From: a virus
Reading direction: 5' to 3' (one strand)
Virus record (IMG/VR): IMGVR_UViG_3300042505_001513
Span: 1 to 64,000 of that record
Length of the DNA: 64,000 nt
This document shows positions 26,401-33,310 of this stretch, piece after piece (the first letter of the stretch is position 1; every line of letters begins with the position of its first letter). A model generated the notes under the pieces. It made no database searches. It worked only from the letters and a program-made list of their open reading frames with translations, and was not told the origin of the DNA. A program made the position numbers and the translations under genes.

Positions 26401-27527
26401 GATCAGCATCAATTCCAGCAGCCGTACTTTTAGGAGACGTTGGTATAGGTACAACCGCACCAACAGCACAAGCAAACTATAGATTTTTGCAAGTTAATGG
26501 ACCTGTATCGGCAATAATTGAAACAATGGTTGGTGGCACAAGAATAGGCGGATTTGATTCAACGTCAAATACTTTATATGTCGGAACAATTGGATCATTT
26601 CCAATCGTGTTCAGAACAGCAGTTGATGAAAAAATGCGTATTAAAGCAGATGGCAATGTTGGTATAGGTACAACATCTCCAATAGCAATGGTTCACGTTG
26701 AATCATCAAATAGTCAAGGAGATAATAAAGGATTAATATATTTAAAATCAACCGCAGGAACTAACGTTCTAAAAATTGGTGTTGATGGAACTAATAATTT
26801 TTCAGAATTAAGAGCTTATAATCCAGGTGCGGGAGATAATAGTAAATTAATTCTTCAACCTTATGGTGGAAGTGTAGGTATAGGTGTAACAGCTCCTACT
26901 AATAAACTTGAAGTTTCAACTGGCGCAGATGACACTGTCGGAGTTAGAGTTAGAGATTCTATAAACGGCGCTTGGACAGAAATTAGAAGAAGAAGCATTG
27001 ACTGCCAAGGTGGTGATTTTTGGATAAATGGACAGGCTGGCTCACTAGAGCTTAGAACAGGTAATACTAGTAGAGTATATATTAGTTCTACTGGTAATGT
27101 TGGTATTGGATCAACAAGTCCAACGCAAAAGTTAGATGTAAATGGATCTATCTATACTAGTGGAAAACTTGTACAAAATAGTACTACACAAAGTATTACT
27201 GGTACAAATCAAACACTAACACTTAATGTTGCAGCAGCAGCAGTACACATAGTTTCAATGGCAAGTGGTGCAACTATAACAACAATAAGTTACAGTAACA
27301 GAGATAGTAATCCTGCTGTAAATACATTGATGTTGGTTGTAAAATACGCTGGTACGGCATCAATTACATTTACAAGCGTAATATGGGCAAATGATGTGGC
27401 TCCTACATTAACAGGAACAAATGGTTATGCAGACGTATTCATGTTAACCAGTTATAAAGGTGGTGCAGGTACACCTGTTTGGATAGGAACCGTTGTAGCA
27501 CAAGCATTGGTTAGCACAAACTTATAA
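20472..27527 (+). CDS. Giant tail fibre (2351 aa) with 23 GNVGIGT repeats
   Basis: The N-terminus (PDIVINPSVGKIDFF) is a short anchor. Residues 282-380 are a Gly-Ser-Ser/Gly-Thr-Ser spacer. I count 23 repeats of the form GNVGIGTTSP-xx-KLHV, three before the spacer and the rest after it. Between them are beta-rich inserts of about 60-110 residues that usually end ERMRI. Two inserts exist in diverged duplicate (see repeats). The C-terminal 120 residues (SITGTNQTLTLNVAAAAVHIVSM...) form a small beta domain with no chaperone motif. Together with the 1642-aa fibre it makes the phage's long fibres. Such repeats are known in tail fibres and bacterial surface proteins as stacked trimeric beta units. 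Confidence 0.85.
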   Translation: MPDIVINPSVGKIDFFTVKGEQVTNSMRLIDASTILFTGPLSASAISTGGGGAFVTSVQPTSNYLSKFTGNSTIANSLVYDNGTNVGIGTTSPIFKFQVVGSAYVNNGTLYIDSGNSLTWGNSTQSILGTNDVGLSFTAGSATRLFISSSGNIGIGTTTTAARLHVNSTTSGATVLRTDGTNGTLFSVVDDLSDSLMSVNNSAGLPVLEVFADDRVVMGQYGTNDFVLRNNRVGIGTNNPTAKLHVSGSVEIDGLTTNATGYYLTVDNTTGVVYKSTATAAGTSGSSGTSGSSGSSGTSGSSGTSGSSGSSGTSGSSGTSGSSGTSGSSGTSGSSGSSGTSGSSGTSGSSGTSGSSGTSGSSGSSGTSGSSGTSGSSGTSVTVTGLTNYVAKFNSTTTITTGSIVNLDNGNVGIGTTVPNFKFEIGAGSSNVVVAKLTQGYERVRYYGFDLLGYNDGNLWMIGNNATNGLILGSNWDWDAQAGIYYTPGTYGAAGGSLEIGQLTKNNANFTHGNTRFYTNGVERVRIISTGNVGIGTTTPGAPLTIYKASNPWMRINGGGAFSYIQMDDGTSYGYLFKNTTSDTSNGALAGAMYTYTDSGKAFQHIHSGTPLFTILSGGNVGIGTTAPSANLQVGTNSSGTSSGDNSVIARIGGSSAAGRVYNLTLANTATATVNNDSSLSFIVAGNYSATGIISALLRNTNTAATDLVFTNYNNALFERMRIQFDGNVGIGSTAPTQKLDVNGTIGLSGRPFAYSSGNYTGIYEPAGNVAIYLGNASDTGNYYDNNSHIFRSRAGSTNYAIIEGNGNLGIGTTSVTEAIHVYRAANSIIRLQAGGGNVSGVRMDDASSAGYLLKNRSSDTTNNALAGALYTYTDSNKAFQHIHNGTPLFTILSGGNVGIGTTAPANKLQVVGDIGFSGGTSTRMLVSYTNLTDNEDWSNSPISIRERDLVGNAQSADKYGPNINFHWANRVSNSLWMNLNGILNWGDYSASGIPAADGIFRLASLQASANIGIGTTAPGALLNIRASAPTSAGTVTTGTNLLIDSNTSNYITFRNTADNGTYAGLTFLDNNTGGYIVFRNYTGDVVAGSDSMIYGTYQDHIFQNGSSETINGKTETMRIKGNGNVGIGTSSPGAKFVVNNNGGTGNAFYVDVGNRNDVTTLFEHTGTTTPVPFRLRKSGYSGTAANYGLLYLHMNDGTVGNGSNLYFTLNDSAGNEHEYGGLGAHVITNTNGAESGDLVFYTSDAGTVRSEKVRIKFNGNVGIGTTSPTALLHVNGTTRFGSSSSSTQDITGSLNVTGSITLNTSKDSNWPFLISDPSTIGGNSRYQLGKVGAMGFNYADSYAQLQLIGANGAYIDFGNAADDDLDARIFYVTNTRLQIEYGTTLALNSTGLGIGTTSPNTKLESYFSSNSLTFNYLATNLNNTSPIPVYSFDVTNGVGETRSIKAGVGYERHLTNGRGTMHFYNDSNNDTSNISGTRLSPGDIKMSIDNGGNVGIGTTIPATLLQVAGETSINYTNAILTLQGGTGYGFIRMYGNSSAVEMQIDAHSSNSNAGTVGTFTNHPVYIKTNNSTKISILAGGNVGIGTTAPSATLTVITTNDTGSRIQLGTNSTSAYMNANLVNDFIVLTAPFGASPASVSNGGAKWGIKMNGSIDSINTKGKSACIYAVSEENSAGYNRMVGLALHTSGFDLDNTERVRINSVGNVGIGSTSPAYKFDLYDGNQDVARFYNNQTSFGLILGSTANTLFTNLLWTTSTGNAQFFKNRSSTSWGGADSFNFYTSNGGFAWHPAGTTNALYLTTAGNVGIGTTSVTDKLSIVNGNISLSDNYKLYNGSSNDSVGIYFSNTLQANIAGYNGIIFRSSATNISSQTERMRITNGGNVGIGTTTPSASLHINSTTAGATLLRTDGTSGTLFSVVDDLSDSLMSVNNSAGLPVLEVFADDRIVAGQYGQNDFVVVNNKVGIGTNNPVAKLHVTGSASIPAAVLLGDVGIGTTAPTAQANYRFLQVNGPVSAIIETMVGGTRIGGFDSTSNTLYVGTIGSFPIVFRTAVDEKMRIKADGNVGIGTTSPIAMVHVESSNSQGDNKGLIYLKSTAGTNVLKIGVDGTNNFSELRAYNPGAGDNSKLILQPYGGSVGIGVTAPTNKLEVSTGADDTVGVRVRDSINGAWTEIRRRSIDCQGGDFWINGQAGSLELRTGNTSRVYISSTGNVGIGSTSPTQKLDVNGSIYTSGKLVQNSTTQSITGTNQTLTLNVAAAAVHIVSMASGATITTISYSNRDSNPAVNTLMLVVKYAGTASITFTSVIWANDVAPTLTGTNGYADVFMLTSYKGGAGTPVWIGTVVAQALVSTNL
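20931..21218 (+). repeat. Fibre insert duplicated at 26118-26405 (copy 1)
   Basis: Encodes the LFSVVDDLSDSLMSVNN / GLPVLEVFADDR insert plus its flanking GIGT repeats. A second copy of the same length lies at 26118-26405, about 5.2 kb away in the same gene. The central 30-odd residues are identical and the edges have diverged. Confidence 0.8.
21315..21611 (+). repeat. Near-homogeneous Gly-Ser/Thr-Ser triplet array
   Basis: 33 triplets (99 residues). Unlike the array at 11036-12358, the DNA units are nearly identical, with GGATCAAGCGGAACCAGTGG-type blocks recurring, which points to recent expansion or recombination. Confidence 0.9.
22095..22355 (+). repeat. Fibre insert duplicated at 22923-23186 (copy 1)
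   Basis: Encodes an insert with the landmarks MDDGTSYGYLFKN, GALAGAMYTYTD and KAFQHIHSGTPLFTIL. A diverged copy follows at 22923-23186 (MDDASSAGYLLKN, GALAGALYTYTD, HNGTPLFTIL), separated by two other GIGT repeats. Confidence 0.8.
22923..23186 (+). repeat. Fibre insert duplicated (copy 2 of 22095-22355)
   Basis: Second copy of the HxGTPLFTIL insert; it is one codon longer than copy 1. Confidence 0.8.
26118..26405 (+). repeat. Fibre insert duplicated (copy 2 of 20931-21218)
   Basis: Second copy of the VVDDLSDSLMSVNN insert, followed by the same NxVGIGTNNP-x-AKLHV repeat variant as copy 1. Confidence 0.8.
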
Positions 27528-27530
27528 TCT

Positions 27531-28295
27531 ATGACTATACTACAAAATGCAAATATTAACGGAAGCGCTTTTCCTTATAATCCATCCGCAGGTGCTAACG
27601 TTTACCGATACAATCTAAGTCAGGGTAGAAGTTATAATCCAAAAAAATCAACCAGTAATTTTCTGGATGTATCTGGAAATGGTGTAACTGGTACAGCTTA
27701 CCAATTATCATCTCAGTATTATCCGTGGAAATTTGGTGGTATGGTTTTTTTAAATAATACAACAGGTTATCAACCAACACAAGGTAATGGATTAACAGTA
27801 AATTTAGCTGTTAGTACCAGCAATGAAATTACATTTATAGTTGCTTGGGAATATGTCGCATCAAACTTAACATATGGTGCAGATATTATAGCTGGTGCTT
27901 ATGCTGGTAGCACACATGATTGGTGGATAGGACAAACAGGATATAGTGCATCACAACCTTATTGGTTTAGCAGAAATGGTACAGGATATACCCTTGGTAC
28001 CGCACCTGTTGCTGGTAGACGTTATATCGCAGTTGTTGGAAATAGTTCTTCAACAAACGCGGGTTATTTTTACTTATTTGATAGTGCGGGTAATAGCTAT
28101 AGTAATACTTCAATCGGTGGTGTACAATTAAGTACAGCTGGTCCAATTGCTTTAGGAAAATATGGTGGTTGGAATGATAATTATATGCCTAGATGTTATT
28201 TTGGTGATGCGATATATAGTAACACATATTTATCTACTACTGCTGCTTTAGCAATAAAAGATAAAATCAAATACAGATATGGTATAAGCGTTTAA
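27531..28295 (+). CDS. LamG-like tail protein
   Basis: 254 aa. It has a leader with SQGRSYNPKKSTSNF, then a concanavalin-like beta sandwich: FLDVSGNGVTGTAYQL, ITFIVAWEYVAS, DIIAGAYAGSTHDWWIG, RYIAVVGNSSS, GYFYLFDSAGNSYSN, PIALGKYGGWND, and a closing AIYSNTYLSTTAALAIKDKIKYRYG. The arrangement is that of the LamG proteins earlier in the operon, but sequence is more distant. It lies three bases after the giant fibre and probably forms a tip or a separate short fibre. No catalytic motif is seen. Confidence 0.7.
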   Translation: MTILQNANINGSAFPYNPSAGANVYRYNLSQGRSYNPKKSTSNFLDVSGNGVTGTAYQLSSQYYPWKFGGMVFLNNTTGYQPTQGNGLTVNLAVSTSNEITFIVAWEYVASNLTYGADIIAGAYAGSTHDWWIGQTGYSASQPYWFSRNGTGYTLGTAPVAGRRYIAVVGNSSSTNAGYFYLFDSAGNSYSNTSIGGVQLSTAGPIALGKYGGWNDNYMPRCYFGDAIYSNTYLSTTAALAIKDKIKYRYGISV

Positions 28296-28298
28296 TTT

Positions 28299-28862
28299 AT
28301 GAGTACAAATCAATATTTTTTAGTTAATAAGGTAGATAGTCAGAATTATTTTATAATTCAAGGACCAATGCAATTGCCTGATACCTTTGGACCAACCAGT
28401 GGATTTAATATTCTAGAAGACAATGCACCTGAATTATTACCAGATTTGACTTGGCAACAAAATCCAAATTTAGGATTCTGGAAAGCTATTTTTGATGTGG
28501 AACCAGATTATAACATCAGTCAAAGTTTAGTTCCAACAAATAAATTAAACATCACAGACAAAACTTGCAGTGTAAGTTATACGTTAAAATTATTATCAAT
28601 TGAGGAAATAAATCAAAGAAAAAATATTTTAAAAAGTCAAGTAAGAATGGTTCGTGATAGGTATTTATCATTAACAGACTTTACACAATTATTGGATGTA
28701 CCATTTTCATCACAAGTAAAAGCTGAATTTGCAATTTTTAGACAACAACTACGTGATTTACCAAATGCAGATGATCCAACCACAATTGTTTGGCCAACAA
28801 TACCTACTTCAGTTAATATAAACTTACCACTGTTTCCACCAGTTCCAACTTATAAACAATAA
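28299..28862 (+). CDS. Tail-fibre assembly chaperone-like protein
   Basis: 187 aa. Residues about 105-155 match the phage tail-assembly-chaperone pattern: R-x3-L-x-L-x-D-(F/W)-TQLLDVPFSSQVKAEFAIFRQQLRDLPN. In that family this segment is R..-L...DWTQL.D.P-...K..W..YR..LRD.P. The N-terminal part (FLVNKVDSQNYFIIQGPMQLPDTFG) and a proline-rich end (PLFPPVPTYK) are as often seen in such proteins. It is expected to help fold or attach fibres. Its position right after the fibre and adhesin genes fits. Confidence 0.75.
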   Translation: MSTNQYFLVNKVDSQNYFIIQGPMQLPDTFGPTSGFNILEDNAPELLPDLTWQQNPNLGFWKAIFDVEPDYNISQSLVPTNKLNITDKTCSVSYTLKLLSIEEINQRKNILKSQVRMVRDRYLSLTDFTQLLDVPFSSQVKAEFAIFRQQLRDLPNADDPTTIVWPTIPTSVNINLPLFPPVPTYKQ

Positions 28863-28919
28863 GATTGTCAAATTGTATTTAATATATACTATTTATATAA
28901 TGTACACATAGGATAAAAA

Positions 28920-29378
28920 TTGAGAACATTATCAACAGAATTAATTAAAAGTGGAAGTTTTACCGGCAGTTTTACTGGATCAACTCTGAATGTATCCAGT
29001 GTTACAAGCAGTAATATATCCGCATCAAATTATATCTCCGGATCAAAAATTTGGGGATTGTCTCTTGTTATAAATGGAGTAGCAAAAGTATTTGATTCTG
29101 TATATGCTTATGCGGGAATCACAGGAAGTTTAAGTGGTAGTAGTGTAACATCTACAATAGGTAATTTTACATATTTAACTGCTAGTAGTATTAGAGCCAC
29201 ATCTTCTATTATTAACACAGGATCATTTAATTATTTGTCAATAAATAATACTGGATCTGCACCAACAAATCCAACTGCCTCAGGAACTATAGGAGAGATA
29301 AGATTTGATAACAACTTTATTTATATATACACCAACCAAAAATGGATTAGATCACCTATAAGTCTTTGGAACCCTTAA
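28920..29378 (+). CDS. Short fibre protein (TTG start)
   Basis: 152 aa. The start is a TTG preceded by an AGGAT ribosome-binding site at five bases; no ATG gives a full-length frame. The N-terminus has GSFTGSFTGSTLNVSSVTSSNIS, the Ser/Thr/Gly shaft style of the large fibres, and the C-terminal half (ASGTIGEIRFDNNFIYIYTNQKWIRSPISLW) ends in the short 'GEIRFDN.FIYIY...KW.R' sheet often found at fibre tips. A TATTTAT lies at 28890-28896, 23 bases upstream, so it may have its own transcript. It converges with the next minus-strand gene, overlapping by four bases. Confidence 0.7.
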   Translation: MRTLSTELIKSGSFTGSFTGSTLNVSSVTSSNISASNYISGSKIWGLSLVINGVAKVFDSVYAYAGITGSLSGSSVTSTIGNFTYLTASSIRATSSIINTGSFNYLSINNTGSAPTNPTASGTIGEIRFDNNFIYIYTNQKWIRSPISLWNP

Positions 29379-29653
29379 CCTTTTAATAAACTCTTTGTCT
29401 TAGTTGGTGTAGCTTCTTCAATAGGAACACCCATTCTTGACTTTAACATTCTTAATGCGGATTTAGGGCTCATTCTGCCGCAATTGAATCCAAGTATACC
29501 ATACTTACGACAAAATGATTCTAATTCATTAATGTCTTCTTGCGCAAATTCTTGAATAGGAGGAAGATTGGTATCTTCTCCATTTTGTTTTTTACGAACC
29601 AAACTTTGAAATATAGGGTCGTTTAATGAAGTTGGAATTTCAAAAGAGTTCAT
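29375..29653 (-). CDS. Small conserved virion-associated protein
   Basis: 92 aa. The centre reads ELESFCRKYGILGFNCGRMSPKSALRMLKSRMG. I recall this 'FC.+.GI.G.N...MSP..AL..LK..+G' pattern from small proteins encoded beside structural genes of T4-like phages, but no function is known to me. It lies five bases after the lysin-like gene on the same strand and ends the minus-strand structural operon. The short Pro/Thr-rich ends suggest flexibility. Confidence 0.55.
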   Translation of the reverse strand: MNSFEIPTSLNDPIFQSLVRKKQNGEDTNLPPIQEFAQEDINELESFCRKYGILGFNCGRMSPKSALRMLKSRMGVPIEEATPTKTKSLLKG

Positions 29654-29657
29654 GATG

Positions 29658-31733
29658 TTACTGTAACTTCAAGAATGTATGTTCTCCAAAATCAGCAACT
29701 ACTTTGCTTGAATCATACCAAGATGGTAGATTACCACCTTTACGTTGTTGTTTAGTCAATTGTATATTTAAAAAGTGATTTGCACCCTTAGTAATATCTT
29801 TTAAAGAACCACTCTTTGCTTTATCAACTAAACTTAAAGCATTTTTGAATTGAGTATGACTTCTCTTAGAATCAATAAATTGTTTGATTGATTCTGCATC
29901 TTTTTTATTAACTTTATTCCATCCGCTAAATTGTTTTGGTTTTAAACATTCAATTGCAGCTTGACGAATATTACCTTTAGAACGGTTCATAATTACATTC
30001 AATACAGCATGCATTCCGTCAGTTGGATTCTTTTCACCACCAGCTTCATCCACAAGTGTAGCAGCAACAACTTCTTCAACTGTATATGGTTGTTTAATCT
30101 GTGAAACTACAGTTGTTTCTGGTTTAGATGGTACAGGAGCACCTTGAACATCTGGACTACCAAATGCAGTTGCTGCGGCTAATGCAGTTGTTGCTAATGT
30201 CTTTTTCCAATCTTCTGTAATTTGACTTTCATCAAGACTACTTAAATCTTTAATAATTTTACCCTTACCAGTTGCAGTTAGTAAAATACCTTTTTCTGCA
30301 ATAAAATCTTTAATTGAATTTTTTACAGATGAATTAACGGCGGGTATATTTTTATTTGCATCACCATTCATAGAAAAGTCATAATTTTGCATATTGGATA
30401 ATGTCAAAAAATTATGATTTAAATCCAATACTGCTCTAATATAACCTTTCTTTATTGCATTATCATAAGTGTCAATCAATGTAGCACCAACAAGTGATGA
30501 ATCATGGTTTCTAATCCAATCTTCATGACTATATCCAGCTTCAACTACTTTACCATCAGGCGTAAACCAGTATTTCTTTTCTGGTGATACCGTGGTATTA
30601 AAACGCAACATTCTTTGTTGTCTTTCTTTTTGTTTATCTTCATAGTAACCTTCATCTAATTTTCTACCTTGTGGACCAAAATGATCCAAATGATGATAAA
30701 CATCATCAAGATATTCACCTGCAAGATTCAATTTAGACTTTACCCAATCTTCCAATTGAGTGTTTGGCTGTAACATTGATTGTAATTCTTTTGCGTCACT
30801 ATTAAGTTGTTTTAACGCACCCATTGCCATACTACTATTTTGTTCTTTCAACAGTTCTTGTATAGCTTCCTTATAAGATTCTTTGACAGGCTTACTCTTA
30901 GTGTGTTTACCTGCTTTTCTTAACTGTCTAGCTCTACAATGTGCTTTTTGACTAAAACCTTTTGCATTACTACAATCTATAGATTTTTTATATGCATTAG
31001 TCCACTTTTCTTCAATGTTTTGTGTACCTTTTGCCTTTTCTTCACTATAAAACTTAAGGTAATCTCTTATAGTGGCTACATAGTCACATGCATGATTCAA
31101 TTTAGCCTTTACCCAATCTTCTAAATTATCATTGACGTTAAACATTGATTGTAATTTTTCACTGTAATCAATGATTTTGGTAATATCACTTTGAGCCATT
31201 TCAGCATTTTCTGCTTTTAATTTGTTGACATGTGGATTGTCACGGTTTATTGGATGATCTTCATCACCTACACCAGTTGAATTACTATCCATCCATTGTT
31301 TGTGAGTCAATTCAGAAATACTATAATAATTAGGATCTTTCTTTAAATTTGAAATAGCAGTAATTACTGCTTTCAAATCATTTTCTTGAGTAAGCATTTC
31401 TTGAACCATTCCTAATTTTAATGTGTCAATTGAAACTTTTTCAAGAACACCAGCAATTGCTTTATCTTTATGTGTTAATGCTACTTTTTCTCCAATATCT
31501 TGTAATTCTTTTGCAATTTCTTTTTGACTATCAGTTAATGGAGAGTAGTCACTATTTTTACCTAAACCATGTAACACTGAATCAACATGACTCTTGGTGA
31601 TCTTCTTCAATCCCTTTTCTTTGATTGCTTGAGCTAATTTGGCTCCTTTGTGGGATTTCTTTAAAGTTTCAAGTTGTTTTAACTCACCAATTGCAGCTTT
31701 TGCGTATTCAATATATTTGCTATAGGTACTCAT
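29658..31733 (-). CDS. Virion protein with C-terminal SleB-like lytic domain
   Basis: 691 aa, modular. Residues 100-138 (KLGMVQEMLTQENDLKAVI...LKKDPNYYS) are a DUF5661-like helix pair. Residues 193-230 and 318-352 are two copies of a MF/ML...LEDWVK(A/S)KLN...YL module typical of T4-like marine phage structural proteins. Residues 248-270 have DCSNAKGFSQKAHCRARQL with a Cys pair. Residues 552-691 resemble SleB/hydrolase_2 cell-wall hydrolases: VAATLVDEAGGEKNPTDGMHAVLNVIMNR with likely catalytic Glu563, then KQFSGWN, GANHFLN and PSWYDSSKVVADFGEHTFLKL. It is probably a virion-carried peptidoglycan hydrolase acting at DNA entry. The whole-chain order is my reading; catalysis is inferred. Confidence 0.75.
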   Translation of the reverse strand: MSTYSKYIEYAKAAIGELKQLETLKKSHKGAKLAQAIKEKGLKKITKSHVDSVLHGLGKNSDYSPLTDSQKEIAKELQDIGEKVALTHKDKAIAGVLEKVSIDTLKLGMVQEMLTQENDLKAVITAISNLKKDPNYYSISELTHKQWMDSNSTGVGDEDHPINRDNPHVNKLKAENAEMAQSDITKIIDYSEKLQSMFNVNDNLEDWVKAKLNHACDYVATIRDYLKFYSEEKAKGTQNIEEKWTNAYKKSIDCSNAKGFSQKAHCRARQLRKAGKHTKSKPVKESYKEAIQELLKEQNSSMAMGALKQLNSDAKELQSMLQPNTQLEDWVKSKLNLAGEYLDDVYHHLDHFGPQGRKLDEGYYEDKQKERQQRMLRFNTTVSPEKKYWFTPDGKVVEAGYSHEDWIRNHDSSLVGATLIDTYDNAIKKGYIRAVLDLNHNFLTLSNMQNYDFSMNGDANKNIPAVNSSVKNSIKDFIAEKGILLTATGKGKIIKDLSSLDESQITEDWKKTLATTALAAATAFGSPDVQGAPVPSKPETTVVSQIKQPYTVEEVVAATLVDEAGGEKNPTDGMHAVLNVIMNRSKGNIRQAAIECLKPKQFSGWNKVNKKDAESIKQFIDSKRSHTQFKNALSLVDKAKSGSLKDITKGANHFLNIQLTKQQRKGGNLPSWYDSSKVVADFGEHTFLKLQ

Positions 31734-31741
31734 ATAATGTA

Positions 31742-31748
31742 ATAAATA
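31742..31748 (-). promoter_or_regulatory. TATTTAT box upstream of virion lysin gene
   Basis: Minus-strand AATATTTAT eight bases before the ATG at 31733. Confidence 0.4.
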
Positions 31749-31753
31749 TTAAA

Positions 31754-33310
31754 TTATCTCCAACCGCCACCTTTTTTCTTATACCATTTAGCAGCCCAAG
31801 CATTGGCATAAGCTGAATTGCCAGTTATTGTTATCAAACCATTTTGATACATAACCCAAGTATTATTTTCAGTTGTTGGACACCATACATCTTCATTTTC
31901 AACTTTTTCAAATTTAATGTTTTGAACAGAATGAAACTTTTTATTTCTAATAAAACTAGCAGCGGTAATATAGTCTCTATCATTTACTGAAACATAATAA
32001 CCACTTAGATAAGCGGCAAGTAATCCGGCATCTAAGTGATCTGAATTTTTCTGTACAAACCCAAATGTATGTCTTCCTTCTATTTTAGAAGATGTACCTT
32101 TATCCCAACCATCATATATTATTGATGCAGCTAAAAATGCTTTTCTTTGATCTGAACTCATATTAATTACATTTTCAGTCCAATTGTCAAATTTTGAAAA
32201 ATCTTCTAATAAAATTTTATTTTCAGTTTTTAATTCAGCACACATTACGATCCTAGATCTTTTTGGCAAATCTTTAGTTTCAATTAATTCAGTAATGGAA
32301 TAATCATTGCCTCTTCTAACTACCCATTTATGATTAGGTGTACATTTGATTGAAAATCCGGTTGGTTTATACATTCTCACCAACTCTGCGTTTTCAAAAA
32401 AATTAAGATTTATAATTGGTTTCCATTCCAATTCATCCTTTTCTATATTATATGTAAGAATTAATTCACCTTTATTTAATTCTTCATATGATTTCCATCC
32501 GTTTTTTGTTAATGATTTACTATCCAATGGTACACACGGATACACATCAAACTTTGATCTTGCCATTGATTTGGCTCTTGACCATAATTTAGGATTGGTT
32601 GGTTTTGCTCCTCTCTTTTTCTTCTTTTTTCTTACTTCATTTAACTCTTGATATGTTGGTTCAGTAATATCAATTTCAACGGTTTTATCTATGATTGGGT
32701 CACTTTTTCTACCACTTACTTGACCATTTGATGTTTTACCAATAGTACCACCCATGTTACCACCATTAACACTATTATTACCTACTCTTGCTTTATCATT
32801 AAAACTTTGAGTAGGATCACCTAAACCTGAATTGGCAGATGGTTTAAATTCAGTAGCTAAACCAGCATTTACTAATTTTGTATAATATTCAGGATCTTCT
32901 GTTAAATGGTCCATTGCAATTTCAGTTGCAATTTTTGGATCATTTGTGTGTTCCATTTCTACTTGCACACCAATTGCTAATTCTTTGGTATTTACGTTAG
33001 ATGGTGCTGTTGTATCACCTACACCACCAGTTAATGTGTTTACTTGTTCACCAATGACATCTTCATAGAACTCTCTATATGAGACATCCCAATCATTGTG
33101 TTTAGTATCAATCCACTTATCGAATTCATTAATACGTTTAAATTTATTATCTGGCATAGGTTTTTGTTTTTTCATTGGTTTTTGTATCTTACTAAATGTT
33201 TCATGATCATCATAGTAAGGATCAATTTGCCATCTTCTACCCTTCATTCTTGGATCACCAATAAGAGGGTCATTTGGCTCTTCATTAATGTTTTGGATAT
33301 CTTTTTTCAT
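31754..33310 (-). CDS. DUF5661-type virion protein interrupted by an intein
   Basis: 518 aa precursor, 278 aa after splicing. Residues 107-150 (KELAIGVQVEMEHTNDPKIATEIAMDHL, then EDPEYYTKL) match DUF5661-like domains well. Residues 226-258 are basic (RKKKKKRGAKP, LWSRAKSMARSKFDVYP). The last 20 residues, starting SAYANAWAAKWYKKKGGGW, follow the intein; joined to FDVYP they restore the conserved 'KF.VYPSAYAN..A.K.Y...GG.W' tail of small phage virion proteins. Residues 259-498 are the intein. The start overlaps the upstream virion gene by 26 bases. The protein is probably a capsid or core component; its exact place is unknown. Confidence 0.85.
   Translation of the reverse strand: MKKDIQNINEEPNDPLIGDPRMKGRRWQIDPYYDDHETFSKIQKPMKKQKPMPDNKFKRINEFDKWIDTKHNDWDVSYREFYEDVIGEQVNTLTGGVGDTTAPSNVNTKELAIGVQVEMEHTNDPKIATEIAMDHLTEDPEYYTKLVNAGLATEFKPSANSGLGDPTQSFNDKARVGNNSVNGGNMGGTIGKTSNGQVSGRKSDPIIDKTVEIDITEPTYQELNEVRKKKKKRGAKPTNPKLWSRAKSMARSKFDVYPCVPLDSKSLTKNGWKSYEELNKGELILTYNIEKDELEWKPIINLNFFENAELVRMYKPTGFSIKCTPNHKWVVRRGNDYSITELIETKDLPKRSRIVMCAELKTENKILLEDFSKFDNWTENVINMSSDQRKAFLAASIIYDGWDKGTSSKIEGRHTFGFVQKNSDHLDAGLLAAYLSGYYVSVNDRDYITAASFIRNKKFHSVQNIKFEKVENEDVWCPTTENNTWVMYQNGLITITGNSAYANAWAAKWYKKKGGGWR
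31817..32536 (-). mobile_element. Intein (240 aa) with truncated LAGLIDADG-like region
   Basis: Starts at Cys259 of the host protein (CVPLDSKSLTKNGW, block A). Block B is IKCTPNHKWVV with the TPNH motif. The C-terminal block F/G reads ENEDVWCPTTENNTWVMYQNGLITITGN, ending at Asn498, followed by Ser +1. The penultimate residue is Gly where His is usual. Residues 388-460 (AFLAASIIYDGWDKG...GLLAAYLSGYYV) look like two worn LAGLIDADG helices, so homing activity is probably lost or weakened. The length lies between mini-inteins and full inteins. The insertion point splits the most conserved motif of the host protein, as is typical. Confidence 0.9.

Noticed and set aside
8944-27527. Diversity-generating retroelement target in fibre genes
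   Set aside because: No reverse transcriptase gene and no template/variable repeat pair with adenine-specific differences seen. Duplicated inserts differ at all base types.
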